In this document: positions 17,027 through 24,534 of the stretch, piece after piece
Numbering within the stretch: the first letter of the stretch is position 1
Layout of the letters: each line of letters opens with the position of its first letter
NCBI GenBank assembly: GCA_045106815.1
Contig: JBGCFG010000016.1
Coordinates: 1 to 64,000 of the forward strand
From: JAUIAI01 sp045106815
GTDB lineage: Bacteria > Pseudomonadota > Gammaproteobacteria > Burkholderiales > Burkholderiaceae_E
DNA: 64,000 bases
Reading direction: 5' to 3'
The notes under the pieces: model-generated
What the model saw: only the letters and a program-made list of their open reading frames with translations
Told to the model about the DNA's origin: nothing
Database searches by the model: none
Position numbers and translations under genes: made by a program

Positions 17027-18049
17027 ATGACTATATCCAAACCAATCCTGTCGGGGCTAATTGCTGCCGGCCTAGTGCTTGGCGCGACTGGTGTCGCTAA
17101 TGCAAAGACCACGCTGACCATCTCAAGCTGGGCGCCGCCGACGCATGGCATCAACGCCATCATGTGGCCCAAATTTATTGAGATGCTTGAGAAGGCCACG
17201 GAAGGGCGGGTGAGTGCACAGATCAAGTACAAGCTCGGCTCACCGCCGGCTCAGTTTGATCTGGTGCAAGACGGCGCAGCCGACATTGGATGGATTTTTC
17301 ATGGCTACAATCCGGGCCGGTTTGTGGCGACCAAAATGATTGAGCTGCCCGGTTATAGCGGCACGGCAGAGGCAGCATCCGTTGCTTACTGGCGTGCCCA
17401 TCAAAAGTATCTGGCAAAAGCCAATGAGCACAAAGGCGTGAAACTTGTTTCGCTAATGACGCATGGCCCCGGTGTTTTGCATTCAGCAACCCAGGTTGCG
17501 AGCCTTGACCAAATCAAAGGGATGAAGCTGCGTCTTGGTGGTGGTGTCTCCGGCGATGTGGGTGCTGCGTTGGGTGCTACCGGCATTCGGGTCCCGGCCC
17601 CCAAGGTTTATGAGACCCTCGCGTCCAAAGCGGCCGATGGTGTGATGATGCCTTTTGAGGGTAAGAAGGGATTCAAACTCACCGAGGTTGCCCAGCACAC
17701 CTATGAGGTGCCCGGTGGCTTCTACAGAGGGTCTTTTGCGATCGTAATGAATCAAGATCAGTTTGATTCTCTGTCTGAGAAAGACCAGAAAGCACTCGGA
17801 CCTGAGTTCAGCGAAGCGGTCGCCAAGATGGCTGGTTCTGTGTGGGATCAAATCGATGCCGCTGGTCGTGCAGCGAGCGCTAAGGCGGCGGACAACTCCG
17901 TGACCATGGCCGCTGATGCCGATATCCAGGCCTGGAACAAGATGACCATGCCCATCATTGAGAAAGTGCTTGGTGAAGTAACCAAGTCCGGTATTGATGC
18001 TGCTAGTGTTCAATCATTCATCAGCAAGGAAATGACGGCCTACAAGTAA
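17027..18049 (+). CDS. TRAP transporter solute-binding protein (DctP family)
   Basis: 340 residues with a signal peptide ending near VANA (residue 26). LTISSWAPPTHGIN is the N-terminal domain start. GMKLRLGGG and the hallmark GIRVPAPKVYETLASKAADG line the ligand cleft. It delivers a substrate to the DctQM membrane pair that follows. Many DctP proteins have Arg at the ligand carboxylate site, and KLRLGGG retains it. A Shine-Dalgarno (CAGGGAG) precedes ATG 17027. The downstream formamidase gene suggests an amide-containing acid, but this is inference. Confidence 0.9.
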   Translation: MTISKPILSGLIAAGLVLGATGVANAKTTLTISSWAPPTHGINAIMWPKFIEMLEKATEGRVSAQIKYKLGSPPAQFDLVQDGAADIGWIFHGYNPGRFVATKMIELPGYSGTAEAASVAYWRAHQKYLAKANEHKGVKLVSLMTHGPGVLHSATQVASLDQIKGMKLRLGGGVSGDVGAALGATGIRVPAPKVYETLASKAADGVMMPFEGKKGFKLTEVAQHTYEVPGGFYRGSFAIVMNQDQFDSLSEKDQKALGPEFSEAVAKMAGSVWDQIDAAGRAASAKAADNSVTMAADADIQAWNKMTMPIIEKVLGEVTKSGIDAASVQSFISKEMTAYK

Positions 18050-18075
18050 TCAGCGTTATGCCGTTGACTGAACGA

Positions 18076-18106
18076 GACAAAGCCCGGCTCAATGCCGGGC
18101 TTTGTC
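18076..18106 (+). terminator. Strong 13-bp hairpin between dctP and dctQ
   Basis: A perfect inverted repeat: GACAAAGCCCGGC (18076-18088), loop TCAAT, GCCGGGCTTTGTC (18094-18106), followed by GTGATG with no long T-run. Placed 26 bp after the binding-protein stop and 24 bp before dctQ, it probably works as a partial terminator or mRNA stabiliser, raising the level of the binding protein relative to the membrane subunits. Confidence 0.65.
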
Positions 18107-18129
18107 GTGATGAATGCTAATGTTTGCTC

Positions 18130-18645
18130 ATGAATAAAGATCAAGAGGCTGGAGGTACCCATCACTGGATATGGGATCTACCCTCCTGGCTGGCAGCTGC
18201 TGCGCTTTTTGCGTTAATGGTGATGACCTTTTCCGATGTTGTTTTGCGCAGCACGATCGACAATCCGATCGAGGCAGCCACCGAAATGACGCGTATTTTC
18301 ATGGCCATCATTGTTTTCTCCTGCCTGCCGGCGGTAAGTTGGCGCGGGACCCATATTGTGGTTGACCTACTCGACTCGAAGTTCACGGCCAGCATAGGCC
18401 GAGCGCGAGATGTCGCGATTGATCTGCTGTGCGGCGCTATGTTGGTTTGGCCGGCTTGGCGGGTGTTTGAGCTCGCCGCGCGAGCCCACTCCTATGGTGA
18501 TGTCACCGAGTACCTGAATATTCCTCAGTTCTATATGGCCGGGTTTGTCGGCATCAGCGTTGCGTTGACCTCGGCGGTCTTGCTATTGCGGGGCATTGCA
18601 CAGATCGTTCGGCCTGAATTACTGCCTCATCGGGTGAGTTCATGA
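18130..18645 (+). CDS. dctQ: TRAP transporter small permease (DctQ)
   Basis: 171 residues with four membrane helices (about 18-38, 50-70, 95-115 and 130-155). The segment FSDVVLRSTIDNPIEAATEM between helices 1 and 2 and the WRGTHIVVDLL motif are DctQ hallmarks. A TTG start at 18124 is possible, but ATG 18130 is preferred. No strong Shine-Dalgarno is visible, so translation may be modest. The stop overlaps dctM by four bases. Confidence 0.88.
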   Translation: MNKDQEAGGTHHWIWDLPSWLAAAALFALMVMTFSDVVLRSTIDNPIEAATEMTRIFMAIIVFSCLPAVSWRGTHIVVDLLDSKFTASIGRARDVAIDLLCGAMLVWPAWRVFELAARAHSYGDVTEYLNIPQFYMAGFVGISVALTSAVLLLRGIAQIVRPELLPHRVSS

Positions 18646-19955
18646 CTGAAGCACTGATTGGGTTTGCCGTCGTGCTGGTGTTGGTCTTCTTGCGGATGCC
18701 GATTGCGTTCGCGATGGGGCTCGTTGGGGTCGTGGGCTTCTCGTTGCAGACCAACCCGACGGCCGCTGTTTCCATGGCCGGTCGGCTGATTATCGACACC
18801 GCCCAAGACTACGGTTTATCCGTGGTGCCTTTGTTCATTCTCATGGGGCTGTTTGCGAATAAAGGCGGCTTGTCGAAAGAACTATACCGCGTGTCTTACG
18901 TGTTTCTTGGGCATTTGCGCGGTGGATTGGCGATGGCCACGATTGTCGCGTGTGCCGGCTTCTCTGCGATTTGCGGATCATCCCTTGCCACTGCGGCGAC
19001 CATGTCAAAAGTTGCAATGCCCGAGATGCGCCGCTTCAATTACACCGATTCGCTGTCGACGGCGTCGATTGCTGCCGGTGGCACACTGGGAATTCTCATC
19101 CCACCGAGCGTGATTCTGGTGATCTATGGTCTGCTGACTGAAACCAGCATCGGCAAACTCTTTATTGCCGGCATTATTCCCGGGCTGCTGGGTGTGTTGT
19201 TCTACCTGTTTGCGGTGCGCTGGACCGTTATGCGTAACCCGGCGGCAGGTCCCGCGGGCGAGCGGTCGAGCTGGTCAGACCGGGTGTCAGCGCTATGGGG
19301 TGTCTGGGCCATCCTCGCTCTGTTTATTCTCGTTATTGGCGGGCTCTATGGTCTGCTTGACTTTGAACCTTTGAACCTAACCTTCTCGCCCACCGAGGCC
19401 GCAGGCATGGGCGCAGCCGGCGCATTCTTAATCTCATTGTCGCGCGGTAATCTGAGTTGGCGAGACACCGTTGAGGTGCTGGTTGAAACGGCCCATACCA
19501 GTGCCTCCTTGTTTGTCGTGTTGATTGGCGCCTGGATTTTTTCCAACTTTGTTAACCGCGCCGGCCTGCCCGAAGCCTTGATCGAACTGGTCACCACTCA
19601 GGGCGTCTCGCCCATGATGGTGATGTTCATGATCATTGCGATTTACATCATTCTGGGTTGCGTGTTCGAGAGTTTATCGATGCTGTTGCTCACGGTGCCG
19701 GTGTTCTTCCCGCTGGTGGTCAGTCTTGGATTTGACCCGGTTTGGTTTGGCATTATCGTGGTAGTCGTCACTGAAATTAGTCTGATCACGCCACCGGTTG
19801 GTCTGAATGTGTTTGTCCTGAAGGGTGTGGTGGGCAATGTGTCGACTGGCACGATCTTTCGAGGCGTCACGCCGTTTTGGGTATTTGATCTTTTCCGGCT
19901 GGCACTGTTACTGCTTGTCCCAGCAATTGTGATGTTCCTGCCATCGCGCATGTAG
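18642..19955 (+). CDS. dctM: TRAP transporter large permease (DctM)
   Basis: 437-residue sodium-driven transport subunit of the ion-transporter superfamily, with about 12 membrane segments. Family landmarks: PIAFAMGLVGVVGF, FSAICGSSLATAATM, GTLGILIPPSVILVIYG, VFESLSMLLLTVPVFFPLV and LITPPVGLNVFVLKG. The two PP loops are the helix-breaking transport hairpins. Confidence 0.93.
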   Translation: MTEALIGFAVVLVLVFLRMPIAFAMGLVGVVGFSLQTNPTAAVSMAGRLIIDTAQDYGLSVVPLFILMGLFANKGGLSKELYRVSYVFLGHLRGGLAMATIVACAGFSAICGSSLATAATMSKVAMPEMRRFNYTDSLSTASIAAGGTLGILIPPSVILVIYGLLTETSIGKLFIAGIIPGLLGVLFYLFAVRWTVMRNPAAGPAGERSSWSDRVSALWGVWAILALFILVIGGLYGLLDFEPLNLTFSPTEAAGMGAAGAFLISLSRGNLSWRDTVEVLVETAHTSASLFVVLIGAWIFSNFVNRAGLPEALIELVTTQGVSPMMVMFMIIAIYIILGCVFESLSMLLLTVPVFFPLVVSLGFDPVWFGIIVVVVTEISLITPPVGLNVFVLKGVVGNVSTGTIFRGVTPFWVFDLFRLALLLLVPAIVMFLPSRM

Positions 19956-19974
19956 TCACCATGAGGCGTAATCG

Positions 19975-21084
19975 ATGAAACAAATTCTGATTAACCGCGA
20001 CAAGCGCCTGCGAGAAGAGCCTGAAACCGGCCACAACCGCTGGCATCCGGATATCGCCCCCATTGCGACAGTGAAGCCGGGTGAGCCTATTCATCTGCAA
20101 ACTCGTGATGCGGCTGACGGGCAGATCAAGGCGGGCATGACTGTCGCCGATCTGGCTGGCATGGATACCAAGGTTGGACACCCCCTGACTGGCCCGGTGT
20201 TTGTCGAAGGCGCACGACCGGGCGATCTGCTCGAGATTGAATTTGTCGAGATCACACCGCAGGATTACGGCTGGACGCGAATCCGTCCGGGCATTGGCTT
20301 TTTGCGCGACTGGTTTGACACCAACTTTCTGGTGCATTGGCATATCAGTGACGGTGTTGCGCGCTCGGAACAGATACCGGGAGTGACGATTCCGTGCGGC
20401 GTATTTATGGGCACAGCAGGGGTTGCGCCGTCGCATGAGCAATTGCATCGGTGGCAGGCACGTGAAGCAGCGCTCATTGACGCCGGTGGGCTCGCGCTAC
20501 CGCCTGATGCGCAAGATGCTGTGCCGGCAATTGAACCCATAGCGAGTGAAGGACTGCGTACGATGCCGCCGCGGGAAAACGGCGGCAATGCCGATGTCAA
20601 ACAACTCACGCAAGGCTCCCGTTTGCAATTGCCTGTTGCCGTACCCGGCGCATTATTCTCGGTTGGCGATGCTCACTTCGCCCAAGGTGACTCTGAATGT
20701 TGCGTAACGGCGATCGAGATGGGCGCCAGTGTTACGGTGCAGTTCAATCTGTATCCGGGCAGGGCGGCCGAGCGCGATATTCGTTTTCCGCGATTTTCTC
20801 ATCCGGGCTTTTTTCTGCCGCCTGAGTGGGCGGCGCCGCGTGGTCTGATCGGCACCATGGGCATGCCCATTCGCGAAGACGGCAGCCAGTCAGGCGAAGA
20901 CCTGAACCTGGCTGCGCAAAATGCCTTGCTCGAAATGATCAAGCTCATCGGAGAGCGGGGTTACACCCGCGAGCAAGCGTATGTGATCTGTTCGGTTGCT
21001 GCGGATCTACGAATCAGCAACGCAGTCGATCTACCCAACGTCACGGTCAGTGCGCTCTTGCCTGAAGCCATTTTTGATACCTAA
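19975..21084 (+). CDS. fmdA: Acetamidase/formamidase family amidohydrolase
   Basis: 369-residue FmdA_AmdA family enzyme that hydrolyses short amides (formamide or acetamide to the acid and ammonia). HLQTRDAADGQI, GPVFVEGARPGDLLEIE, IPCGVFMGTAGVAP and VGDAHFAQGDSECCVTAIEM are the conserved blocks; the last holds the His/Asp/Glu metal-linked centre. It starts 20 bp after dctM and is probably in the TRAP operon. It ends 27 bp from the stop of thiY on the other strand. A role on N-formyl aminopyrimidine from thiamine breakdown is possible but unproven. Confidence 0.9.
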   Translation: MKQILINRDKRLREEPETGHNRWHPDIAPIATVKPGEPIHLQTRDAADGQIKAGMTVADLAGMDTKVGHPLTGPVFVEGARPGDLLEIEFVEITPQDYGWTRIRPGIGFLRDWFDTNFLVHWHISDGVARSEQIPGVTIPCGVFMGTAGVAPSHEQLHRWQAREAALIDAGGLALPPDAQDAVPAIEPIASEGLRTMPPRENGGNADVKQLTQGSRLQLPVAVPGALFSVGDAHFAQGDSECCVTAIEMGASVTVQFNLYPGRAAERDIRFPRFSHPGFFLPPEWAAPRGLIGTMGMPIREDGSQSGEDLNLAAQNALLEMIKLIGERGYTREQAYVICSVAADLRISNAVDLPNVTVSALLPEAIFDT

Positions 21085-21111
21085 CAGGCTGAGTCGCGCG
21101 TGTCGTTGTGA

Positions 21112-22056
21112 TCAGGGGGTGCCCAAATCAACCGCATACTCACTAACCGGCGGCAATGTCTTGATTAAACCTGCTTCTTGCAAGAACTTAGCCATGCGCT
21201 CGTAGCGACCAACATCAAGTGCTGCCGGACGAAGCGCGAATCGTGGCAGCGTGTCGCGCCAGGCGCGCTTGTTCAATTCGTCCTGTAGCTCCTTGCTGGT
21301 TGCCGAAAAAATCTCCCAGCTTTCCTGCGGATGGTTCACGATGAACTGGGTCGCTTTTTCAGTTGCCTCGAGGAAGCGTCGCATGACGGCAGCATCAAAG
21401 CCATCGGCCTTGGCGACATAAATGAGTTCATCATAAGGCGGCAGACCCTCTTCTTCGGGGTAGAAGCACTTGCCGTCGACCCCCTCAATCTGCATTTGAT
21501 TGAGCTCAAAATTGCGGAACGCGCCGATCACTGCGTCGACCTGCTTAGACATCAGCGCGGGTGACAGAGAAAAATTGACATTGACGAGTTCTATGTCCGA
21601 CATGCCCAGGCCGTAGCGACCAAGCATGGCTGACAACATCGCCTCTTCAACACCCGCGACTGAAAAGCCGACTTTCTTGTTTTTCAGATCTGCGATGGTT
21701 TTGATCGGACCATCTTCCAGCACGAGCAAACAGTTGAGCGGGGTTGCCACGAGCGTGCCGATGCGCACTAGCGGCAAGCCTTGCTCCCGTTGCAAATGCA
21801 ATTGCGGCTGGTAAGACACGGCGATGTCTGCTTTACCAGCGGCAACCAGCTTGGGCGGATCGGACGGATCCGCCGGCGCGATCACTTCTATTTCAAGCCC
21901 AACGTCCTTAAAGTAGCCCTTTTCCTGGGCAATCAAAATCGGCCCATGATCCGGATTGACGAACCAGTCGAGCAAGAGTGTCAATTTGTCATTGGCGTGA
22001 GCGGTGCTAGCCAGCGCCATCAGTGCGACGGCCAGCCAGGTTCTTATGCATTTCAA
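21112..22056 (-). CDS. thiY: Thiamine-pyrimidine-precursor ABC transporter binding protein (ThiY/NMT1-like)
   Basis: 314 residues with a signal peptide (about 21 residues, ALASTAHA). LTLLLDWFVNPDHGPI is the NMT1/THI5-like start with the pyrimidine-stacking Trp. ADIAVSYQPQ and NVNFSLSPALMSKQVDAVIG follow. The start is TTG 22056: it lies 6 bases after a clear AGGAG (22063-22067 on this strand) and gives a clean signal peptide, whereas the ATG at 22149 lies inside thiE. It is downstream of thiE and under the same riboswitch. It is the missing binding protein for ThiX/ThiZ. Confidence 0.88.
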   Translation of the reverse strand: MKCIRTWLAVALMALASTAHANDKLTLLLDWFVNPDHGPILIAQEKGYFKDVGLEIEVIAPADPSDPPKLVAAGKADIAVSYQPQLHLQREQGLPLVRIGTLVATPLNCLLVLEDGPIKTIADLKNKKVGFSVAGVEEAMLSAMLGRYGLGMSDIELVNVNFSLSPALMSKQVDAVIGAFRNFELNQMQIEGVDGKCFYPEEEGLPPYDELIYVAKADGFDAAVMRRFLEATEKATQFIVNHPQESWEIFSATSKELQDELNKRAWRDTLPRFALRPAALDVGRYERMAKFLQEAGLIKTLPPVSEYAVDLGTP

Positions 22057-22097
22057 GGTTTTCTCCTGGTGATGCGGTAGGTAGATTTGAAAAGGGG

Positions 22098-22733
22098 TTA
22101 GATGTTCTTGGCGCTGGCTTGGTCGCAGCTTGTTAGCCAATCGCGACAAGCTTGTGCCGGGTCAGGCGCCTGGGTTACGGCGCCGATCACGGCAAGGGAG
22201 TCAGCGCCTGCTGCGAGAACGTCCGGCGCATGTGCAAGCGTGATACCGCCAATGGCGACTAAAGGCCGTGAGCCGATACGTGATTTCCATTCGGTAACTT
22301 TTGCCAGACCTTGCGCAGACCAATGAAGCGATTTGCTCTGGGTAGGAAAAACCGGGCCCAACGCGATGTAGTCCGCCTGTAGGGAAAGAGCGCGATTTAG
22401 TTCGGCATCGTCATGGGTGCTAACCCCAATGCATATGCCGGCCGAGCGAATCGCCGCGATGTCAGCTGTGTCGAGATCTTCCTGGCCCAGGTGAACATAG
22501 GTGCACCCAGCTTCAATCGCAGCTTGCCAATGATCGTTGATCACCAGCAAGCAGCCTGCACTATCACATAAGGATTTGGCCGATGTAACGGCTGCGAGCA
22601 AGGCGTCGCCATGGAGGTTCTTGATACGCAACTGGACGCACTTGATGCCAGTAGGCAGCAAGGACTGCAGCCGCTCGACACTGTCGAGTAAGGGGTAAAA
22701 GCGATGGTGCTGATTCTTGAAAGCCTGGCTCAC
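22098..22733 (-). CDS. thiE: Thiamine-phosphate synthase
   Basis: 211-residue TIM barrel that joins hydroxymethylpyrimidine diphosphate with thiazole phosphate. CVQLRIKN near the N-terminus, LVINDHWQAAIEAG with TYVHLGQEDL, IGVSTHDDAELNRAL, YIALGPVFPTQSK and LVAIGGITLAHAPDVLAAGA match ThiE. The start is GTG 22733. It is the first gene behind the TPP riboswitch. thiD, thiG, thiS and thiO are not in the window. Confidence 0.9.
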   Translation of the reverse strand: MSQAFKNQHHRFYPLLDSVERLQSLLPTGIKCVQLRIKNLHGDALLAAVTSAKSLCDSAGCLLVINDHWQAAIEAGCTYVHLGQEDLDTADIAAIRSAGICIGVSTHDDAELNRALSLQADYIALGPVFPTQSKSLHWSAQGLAKVTEWKSRIGSRPLVAIGGITLAHAPDVLAAGADSLAVIGAVTQAPDPAQACRDWLTSCDQASAKNI

Positions 22734-22863
22734 AGGTCACCCATTAAGTTGGGCAACACTGGCGGCAAGAAAAAAAGTATGGACAGCGGGCGCTAACGGC
22801 ACATTGCCAGGATTCAATCCCGACGGGTGCGAGCGGCAAGCCCCTGGAGGCGAACTGTTTAAC

Positions 22864-22998
22864 TTCGATTCCCTTCGCCGGCATTACCCGGATCAGGTTC
22901 AGTGGGTTAGCGAATCTTGTCCTGCTGATCGTGTAACCAGCTCTTTAGACAATACGTGCTTTCTCAGCCTGCCTTTCAGCGTACGGCGCCCCAACGAA
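22864..22998 (-). promoter_or_regulatory. TPP riboswitch (THI element)
   Basis: On the minus strand the conserved elements appear in order. First is GGGGCGCC (22992-22985), then GGCTGAGA (in GGCAGGCTGAGAAAG, pyrimidine-sensing arm). A variable P3 extension of about 50 nt follows, then AACCC, ACTGAACCTGATC, CGGGTAATGCCGGCG and AGGGA (pyrophosphate arm, ending near 22870). TTCG/CGAA at the ends can close P1. It lies about 130 nt upstream of thiE. The space between holds a run of seven T (about 22771-22777 on this strand) after a weak GGCA/TGCC hairpin, so I cannot decide between termination and translational control. Confidence 0.95.
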
Positions 22999-23042
22999 TA
23001 TGTGACAAGGTTAGCAAGGGGCGAATCAAATGACAAATCAGC

Positions 23043-23516
23043 CTAACTGCCGTCAGGTTTACGAACGGGCAGTTTGTTGGCAAGCCATCCGTTGCGGCCG
23101 TGGACGCCAGCCGAGACATTGACGACGTTCTTGACGCCCTGGCGGTTAAGCCAATCTGCAAGATAGCGGCTGCGCGAGCCAACCGCGCAGATCAAGCCGA
23201 GCCGCTTATCAGGATTTTGCTCAATGACTTCTTGCAGACGGGGCAGGAAATCTTTGGCTGTCATATCCAGGGCAATCGCTGTGTCGGGTACACCTGACTC
23301 CTGCCACTCTTCGGGGCGACGAATATCAATCAAGACCATCTCGCCGGCCGCGCTTTGTTGCCGCGCCGTAACGACGCCCTCAATTTCACTGTCCGCAGCG
23401 GATGCATGTTGCGCCGGACTGAGCGTCATAAGCGTAATGAGAGCCGCAACGCTCAGGAATCCTGCAAGACGCAGGATACTGGCTCGGCGCGATGATCTAG
23501 AGTAGGCGTTTTGCAT
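23043..23516 (-). CDS. Exported rhodanese-domain protein
   Basis: 157 residues. The signal peptide has a basic n-region (RSSRRASILRLAGF) and a cleavage site near QHASA-AD. The single rhodanese domain has LIDIRRPEEWQESG and the active-site loop LICAVGSRSR with C110. It is predicted to act in the periplasm as a sulfurtransferase or persulfide carrier. It is divergent from the ferredoxin-NADP reductase gene, 143 bp apart. Confidence 0.85.
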   Translation of the reverse strand: MQNAYSRSSRRASILRLAGFLSVAALITLMTLSPAQHASAADSEIEGVVTARQQSAAGEMVLIDIRRPEEWQESGVPDTAIALDMTAKDFLPRLQEVIEQNPDKRLGLICAVGSRSRYLADWLNRQGVKNVVNVSAGVHGRNGWLANKLPVRKPDGS

Positions 23517-23596
23517 AGGTAAGGGGATTTCTCGCGTGCCGGATCAGGCACAGGTTGACTGGCTGCTAGTGTAAGCGCCCGGTAGCTCCATGATTG

Positions 23597-23625
23597 TTGT
23601 GCAGTGCGTCATAAACCGATAAAAT
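23597..23625 (+). promoter_or_regulatory. Candidate sigma-70 promoter for the FNR-type gene
   Basis: TAAAAT at 23620-23625 (one mismatch to TATAAT) lies 17 bp after TTGTGC at 23597-23602, which keeps the TTG of the -35 box. It is 35 bp upstream of the ATG. Only a consensus match by eye. Confidence 0.35.
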
Positions 23626-23659
23626 CGACTTTGTTCAATTCGACCCGTGCATCTACTCA

Positions 23660-24490
23660 ATGACTCAGCAGCCTCCTAGCATCGAGCCATCAGCCAACCC
23701 GGCGCTTCCGTTTCCGTTGGGTAAAGGTGTGATGGCCCAAAAAGTCCTGTCAGTTCGCCACTACAGTCCTGAATTGTTCAGTTTCCGGGTGGAGCGGCCA
23801 GAGTCTTTTCGCTTCAGGTCGGGCGAGTTCGTGATGATTGGTTTGCCGAATGCTGAGAAACCCGTGTATCGCGCCTACTCCGTGGCGAGCGCCAACTGGG
23901 CGGATCATATTGAGTTCTTCTCAATCAAGGTGCCGGACGGACCGCTTACCGAACACCTACAGCGGATTCAGCCCGGGGATTATGTTCTGATTCGCGGCAA
24001 GTCCACCGGAACTTTGGTCCTGGATGCTTTAACGCCGGGTCGAAACTTATATCTACTGTCCACCGGCACTGGGTTCGCTCCCTTCGCGTCGGTCATTCAA
24101 GACCCGGAAAGCTATGAACGCTTCGACCATGTAGTTGCCGTTCAGACTTGTCGAACCGTGGCTGAACTTGGCTATATCCAGCAATTGCGTGAGCACCTGC
24201 AAAGCGACCCTGATTTGTCCGAGTTCATTGGTGACAAGCTCAGCTACCTCACAAGTGCAACGCGCGAGCCGCATCCGTGTCAGGAGCGGGTAACCGATTT
24301 GTTGCGTTCCGGGAAGCTGTTTGACTTGGTTGGCAGGGAGCCATTTGATCCGGCGCTTGATCGCGCGATGATTTGCGGTTCAATGGCGATGCTCAAAGAA
24401 ACAAAAGAGATCTGTGAAGCAATGGGTCTGGTTGAAGGGGCGAACAGCAGGCCTGGTACGTATGTCGTTGAGCGCGCATTCGTAGACTAA
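23660..24490 (+). CDS. fpr: Ferredoxin--NADP+ reductase, bacterial Fpr type
   Basis: 276 residues. FAD domain with the isoalloxazine motif RAYSVASAN and the FRSGEFVMIGL segment. NADP domain with GTGFAPFAS, DHVVAVQTCRTVAEL and AMICGSMAMLKETKEI. The C-terminus YVVERAFVD is characteristic of the bacterial Fpr subclass. It exchanges electrons between NADPH and ferredoxin or flavodoxin and could also serve the Rieske oxygenase or the P450 in this window, neither of which has a visible dedicated reductase. Confidence 0.92.
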   Translation: MTQQPPSIEPSANPALPFPLGKGVMAQKVLSVRHYSPELFSFRVERPESFRFRSGEFVMIGLPNAEKPVYRAYSVASANWADHIEFFSIKVPDGPLTEHLQRIQPGDYVLIRGKSTGTLVLDALTPGRNLYLLSTGTGFAPFASVIQDPESYERFDHVVAVQTCRTVAELGYIQQLREHLQSDPDLSEFIGDKLSYLTSATREPHPCQERVTDLLRSGKLFDLVGREPFDPALDRAMICGSMAMLKETKEICEAMGLVEGANSRPGTYVVERAFVD

Positions 24491-24534
24491 CTTTTCGGGT
24501 AAAGCTCGCTTACCCCTCGGATTGCGCAACGGTT

